This document shows, piece by piece, positions 61,780 through 64,000 of a DNA stretch of 64,000 nt. The notes under the pieces were generated by a model that did no database searches, was not told the DNA's origin, and was given only the letters and a program-made list of their open reading frames with translations. Made by a program: the position numbers and the translations under genes. Source of the stretch: a bacterium (GTDB lineage Bacteria > Chloroflexota > Anaerolineae > Caldilineales > Caldilineaceae); contig WGMT01000086.1 in NCBI GenBank assembly GCA_016124945.1, positions 1 through 64,000 of the forward strand, in the 5' to 3' direction. Position 1 is the first letter of the stretch; each line of letters opens with the position of its first letter.

Positions 61780-62334
61780 TTATTCCTGTTCGATGACGAG
61801 TTCACCCTGGTTGATGGTAATTGAACGAACACGGCTGCCCAGATTGGTTTGGGTCAGAGCGTCGTTGACTTGCTGTTCGATGACGTTGGAGGCCGCGCCG
61901 GGCATAAACATGCCGTTGATCACGGCTTCGGTAATGTCGAAGGTGACCACTCCATTTACCGCTGCCATCGTTCCCTTGAGCGTCAGTGGCCCACTCACCA
62001 GCGGCACCACGCCTTCGGCCAGCACGCCGCCGACGGTAATCACGCCGGGATCAAACCAGACCGTGATGTCACTGACGGGAATGCCACCGCCTTGCCCCAG
62101 TTGGGTGGCGATCAGGCTGGTGAATTGAGCTTCGGTGAGGCGTAGCGTTCCCCCGGCCACAGCGGTGGCCACGGCCTGTTGCGCTTCTTGGGCCGATTGT
62201 TCGCTTACTTCCACTGTGCGTGGCGTCGGCGTGGGATCGGAGCGGTTAAGGCCCAGTCCACCACCGGAACAGGCGATTGTACTCACCACGAAGAGGACAA
62301 AAACCAACAGCAAAGAAAAGGTACGTTGACTCAT
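61780..62334 (-). CDS. Putative lipoprotein with a lipid- or ligand-binding-like fold
   Basis: A 184-residue exported protein. The signal peptide and lipobox end at STIAC (residue 21). A Gly-rich/Thr-Pro linker follows. The body has LRLTEAQFTSLIATQL, ITVWFDPGVITVGG and LTLKGTMAAVNGVVTFDI, a pattern of long beta strands seen in small lipid-binding exported proteins of Chloroflexota. No enzyme motif. The chosen ATG begins the signal peptide. It is 2 nt upstream of the acetamidase gene. Confidence 0.75.
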   Translation of the reverse strand: MSQRTFSLLLVFVLFVVSTIACSGGGLGLNRSDPTPTPRTVEVSEQSAQEAQQAVATAVAGGTLRLTEAQFTSLIATQLGQGGGIPVSDITVWFDPGVITVGGVLAEGVVPLVSGPLTLKGTMAAVNGVVTFDITEAVINGMFMPGAASNVIEQQVNDALTQTNLGSRVRSITINQGELVIEQE

Positions 62335-62371
62335 TGGGATACTCCTTGATGGAGAATGTAGAGGCAAAATC

Positions 62372-62405
62372 AAACCCGCCAGGTTTCCGAAAACCTGGCG
62401 GGTTT
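62372..62405. terminator. Terminator hairpin AAACCCGCCAGGTTT
   Basis: Perfect 15-bp arms (62372-62386 and 62391-62405) with a CCGA loop, then TTT on the plus strand and a TTTG-like run on the minus strand. It ends the MBL gene on the minus strand and is related to the hairpin at 56914-56944. Confidence 0.85.
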
Positions 62406-62411
62406 TTTGTG

Positions 62412-63338
62412 CTATTTCGTCGAGCGCCAGTCGTTTTGATCCGCCGACTCGCTGGTCGAGGAATCATCGACATCGTCGTCAGTGGTGGTGCTGATAATGA
62501 CGTTGTCAATGGCGGAGGGATCGAAGATCTCGTTGTAGCGGCGGCAGGCTTCCACCAGATGCGCGCCGGAGAAGTGTCCTTGTGTCCAGAAACGCATACG
62601 CGATTCACCGTCGAGAAGTTGTTTTACGATCTCGTCGGTGGTGAACTTCTTGGCGTCGAGACGGGAGACTTCCTGACACAGCCCGAGGAGTTGGGCGATC
62701 TTGCCGTGCAGTTCGGGCTGGGCTGTGCGGCGCACATTGCCGCTGCCGGGGAAGAGCCGTTCAGGCCGCAGCGCCGCCAATGTGCGCAGGCTGCTGATGA
62801 TGCCGAACATCTCGTATTCAGCGGCCCAGGATTGGTCCTTGCCGCCGATGAAGGCGTCTCCAGTGAAGACCCAACGGTGCGTCGGCTCGAAGAAGCTGAC
62901 GTGATCGGGGCTGTGGCCGGGGGTTTCCACGACACGCAGCCGGAACTGTTCCGTTTCCACTTGCAGGGGCAGCGGTTCCACCGTGTGCACCGCTTTGGGC
63001 ACGCCCCAGAGGACCCGCCGGTAAAACTGCGGGTGCAGCCGCCTGGGATCCTGGATGATCTCAACAGATTGGGGAGAAGCGTAGATACGGGCGTTGGGAA
63101 AGCGGCGGCGTAGCGCGTACAGCCCGCCGATATGATCCTCGTGGGCGTGGGTGAGGATGATCTGTTTCACCTCTCGGTCGGCCAGGACGCGGGTCAACTC
63201 ACCGGCGAGGTAAGCCGGTCCACTGTCGATCAGTAGGCCGTCGAACCAATAGGCTGTCGTCCAATAGATCGGGCGGCCAAGAAAGGTGCGCGCCATGCGA
63301 ATCGCCGTTACCGAGCCATGCTGCTGAACCTGGATCAT
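62412..63338 (-). CDS. Metallo-beta-lactamase-fold hydrolase
   Basis: A 308-residue MBL-fold protein. IILTHAHEDHIGG is the HxHxDH zinc motif; VVETPGHSPDHVSFFE and VFTGDAFIGG supply the remaining His and Asp. A C-terminal part (about 230-308) has an acidic tail rich in Asp and Ser. The substrate is unknown; glyoxalase II-like thioesters or phosphodiesters are typical. The ATG is chosen at the family start, because the longer frame adds 34 residues from intergenic repeats. Confidence 0.88.
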   Translation of the reverse strand: MIQVQQHGSVTAIRMARTFLGRPIYWTTAYWFDGLLIDSGPAYLAGELTRVLADREVKQIILTHAHEDHIGGLYALRRRFPNARIYASPQSVEIIQDPRRLHPQFYRRVLWGVPKAVHTVEPLPLQVETEQFRLRVVETPGHSPDHVSFFEPTHRWVFTGDAFIGGKDQSWAAEYEMFGIISSLRTLAALRPERLFPGSGNVRRTAQPELHGKIAQLLGLCQEVSRLDAKKFTTDEIVKQLLDGESRMRFWTQGHFSGAHLVEACRRYNEIFDPSAIDNVIISTTTDDDVDDSSTSESADQNDWRSTK

Positions 63339-63531
63339 CCTCGATCTACCTCTCGATGCAAAGAGTGGGGACTGGGGACTAGAGACCGGGGATTGGGTTG
63401 AGCCAGATCCACGCTCCTGTGCCAGATCTCCACACCACACAAGTCTTTTCGGTACCCTGATACTACTGCGCGTACGTATCAGATTACGCTGAATTGGCTA
63501 TGGGTGCAAGTGGCAATTCACCCACTAATCA
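63339..63531. other. Spacer with a one-sided GGGGACTGGGGA microrepeat
   Basis: GGGGACTGGGGACTAGAGAC, then GGGGATTGGG (63366-63396), resemble the outer repeats of the 49320-49736 element but have no facing arm. No gene is seen. Confidence 0.45.
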
Positions 63532-63975
63532 TCAACGATTGCCGAATGTTTGTGCGCCCACACGCAAACCGTCGCTCACCCATCCAGGAATGCTGACGCT
63601 ACGCCCGTCGTCGTCCACACAGATGTGACGGCTGAAGCCGGTGGCGTAGAGGACGTCCTCGCAGCGGTGGCGAACTTCGTACTCAAACGCCACCTGACGG
63701 CTGCGCAGCGTCGTCAGCCGCGTGATCACCTGCACCGGATCGCCGAAGCGAATGGCCGACCGATACTGCGCCCCCACCTCGGTGACGGCGAAGTTGTAAC
63801 CCGCCCCCGAAATCTGCGTGTAGGGCACCCCGGCAGCGTCCATCCAGCCGATGCGGCCCATCTCGAACCAGACAATGTAGGCGCTGTGATGCACCACACC
63901 CATCATGTCCGTCTCGGCGAAGCGTACCGTCACGTCTACAGGGACGGGGGGGAAGGCCTCCAACTCACTTGTCAT
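63532..63975 (-). CDS. Hotdog-fold acyl-CoA thioesterase (YbgC/FadM type)
   Basis: A 147-residue protein with the YbgC/4-hydroxybenzoyl-CoA thioesterase signature VRFAETDMMGVVHHSAYIVWFEMGR, whose Asp is the catalytic residue, and later strands VAFEYEVR and ATGFSRHICVDD. It cleaves acyl-CoA thioesters. The second ATG is chosen because GGAAAGA lies 8 nt upstream; an ATG at 63999 is possible, but the gene's upstream context lies outside the window. Confidence 0.9.
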   Translation of the reverse strand: MTSELEAFPPVPVDVTVRFAETDMMGVVHHSAYIVWFEMGRIGWMDAAGVPYTQISGAGYNFAVTEVGAQYRSAIRFGDPVQVITRLTTLRSRQVAFEYEVRHRCEDVLYATGFSRHICVDDDGRSVSIPGWVSDGLRVGAQTFGNR

Positions 63976-64000
63976 CTTCGAGGTCTTTCCAGAAGTCATC

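Noticed and set aside
1..64000. tRNA or rRNA genes
   Set aside because: I looked for TTCGAATC/GGTTCGA-type T-loops with matching acceptor stems and found none that fold; a covariance-model search would settle it.

Overview
The window reads as chromosomal DNA of a GC-rich, probably filamentous Chloroflexota bacterium (Caldilineae/Anaerolineae-like; inferred). The grounds are large BTAD-ATPase-TPR regulators, secreted NHL propellers and Thr/Pro-linker proteins with a C-terminal YLPxxxR tail, nSTAND/CHAT/SIR2 conflict genes, and intergenic spacers packed with short-motif hairpins. I saw no rRNA, tRNA, CRISPR array or intact transposase.

Layout. 1-507 is the end of an ArsM-like methyltransferase. 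1001-10837 is RiPP locus A: an NHLP-type precursor, a secreted double NHL propeller and a two-domain GNAT on the plus strand, then a C39 peptidase ABC exporter translationally coupled to a BTAD regulator on the minus strand. 11390-18174 (minus) holds a cupredoxin, a beta-helix protein, a 74-residue protein and a second BTAD regulator. 18299-23710 is RiPP locus B, a diverged copy: regulator/comM debris, a broken precursor, NHL propeller, intact precursor, GNAT and a heavily deleted exporter. comM follows; its 3' end is repeated on the other side of locus B. 25441-29009 carries a DUF1294 protein and a sugar ABC importer lacking its ATPase.

29449-38530 (minus) is a four-gene block: a TIM-barrel/SH3/N-acetylmuramidase membrane protein, a CHAT-FGE protein, a SIR2-like protein and an nSTAND ATPase fused through a membrane segment to an N-acetylmuramidase. 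I read it as a candidate conflict or programmed-lysis system and, with the duplicated RiPP loci, the most interesting content here. 38706-46709 holds an M19 dipeptidase, a BNR-like anchored protein, an APC transporter and a two-subunit molybdenum hydroxylase. 46846-56872 holds a tandem UspA protein and scattered carbohydrate/sugar-acid genes (amidohydrolase, FGGY kinase, GH43-like, DUF3500, SDR, Gfo/Idh, PdxA family). The rest holds a B12 radical SAM protein, MazG, a GerW/YtfJ-like pair, an acetamidase, a lipoprotein, an MBL hydrolase and a thioesterase.

How the genes may work together. In the RiPP loci the precursors carry a nitrile-hydratase-like leader ending in GGG, the exporter has an intact C39 peptidase to cut there, and GNATs next to the precursors suggest acylation of the core, as in the selidamide family. 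Only exporter A is intact, so it may serve both loci. In the conflict block, CHAT (protease), SIR2 (NAD-related), nSTAND (NTP-dependent switch) and two wall hydrolases could form a pathway from internal sensing to cell-wall cleavage. Two inverted-repeat element families and about a dozen unrelated intergenic hairpins punctuate the window.
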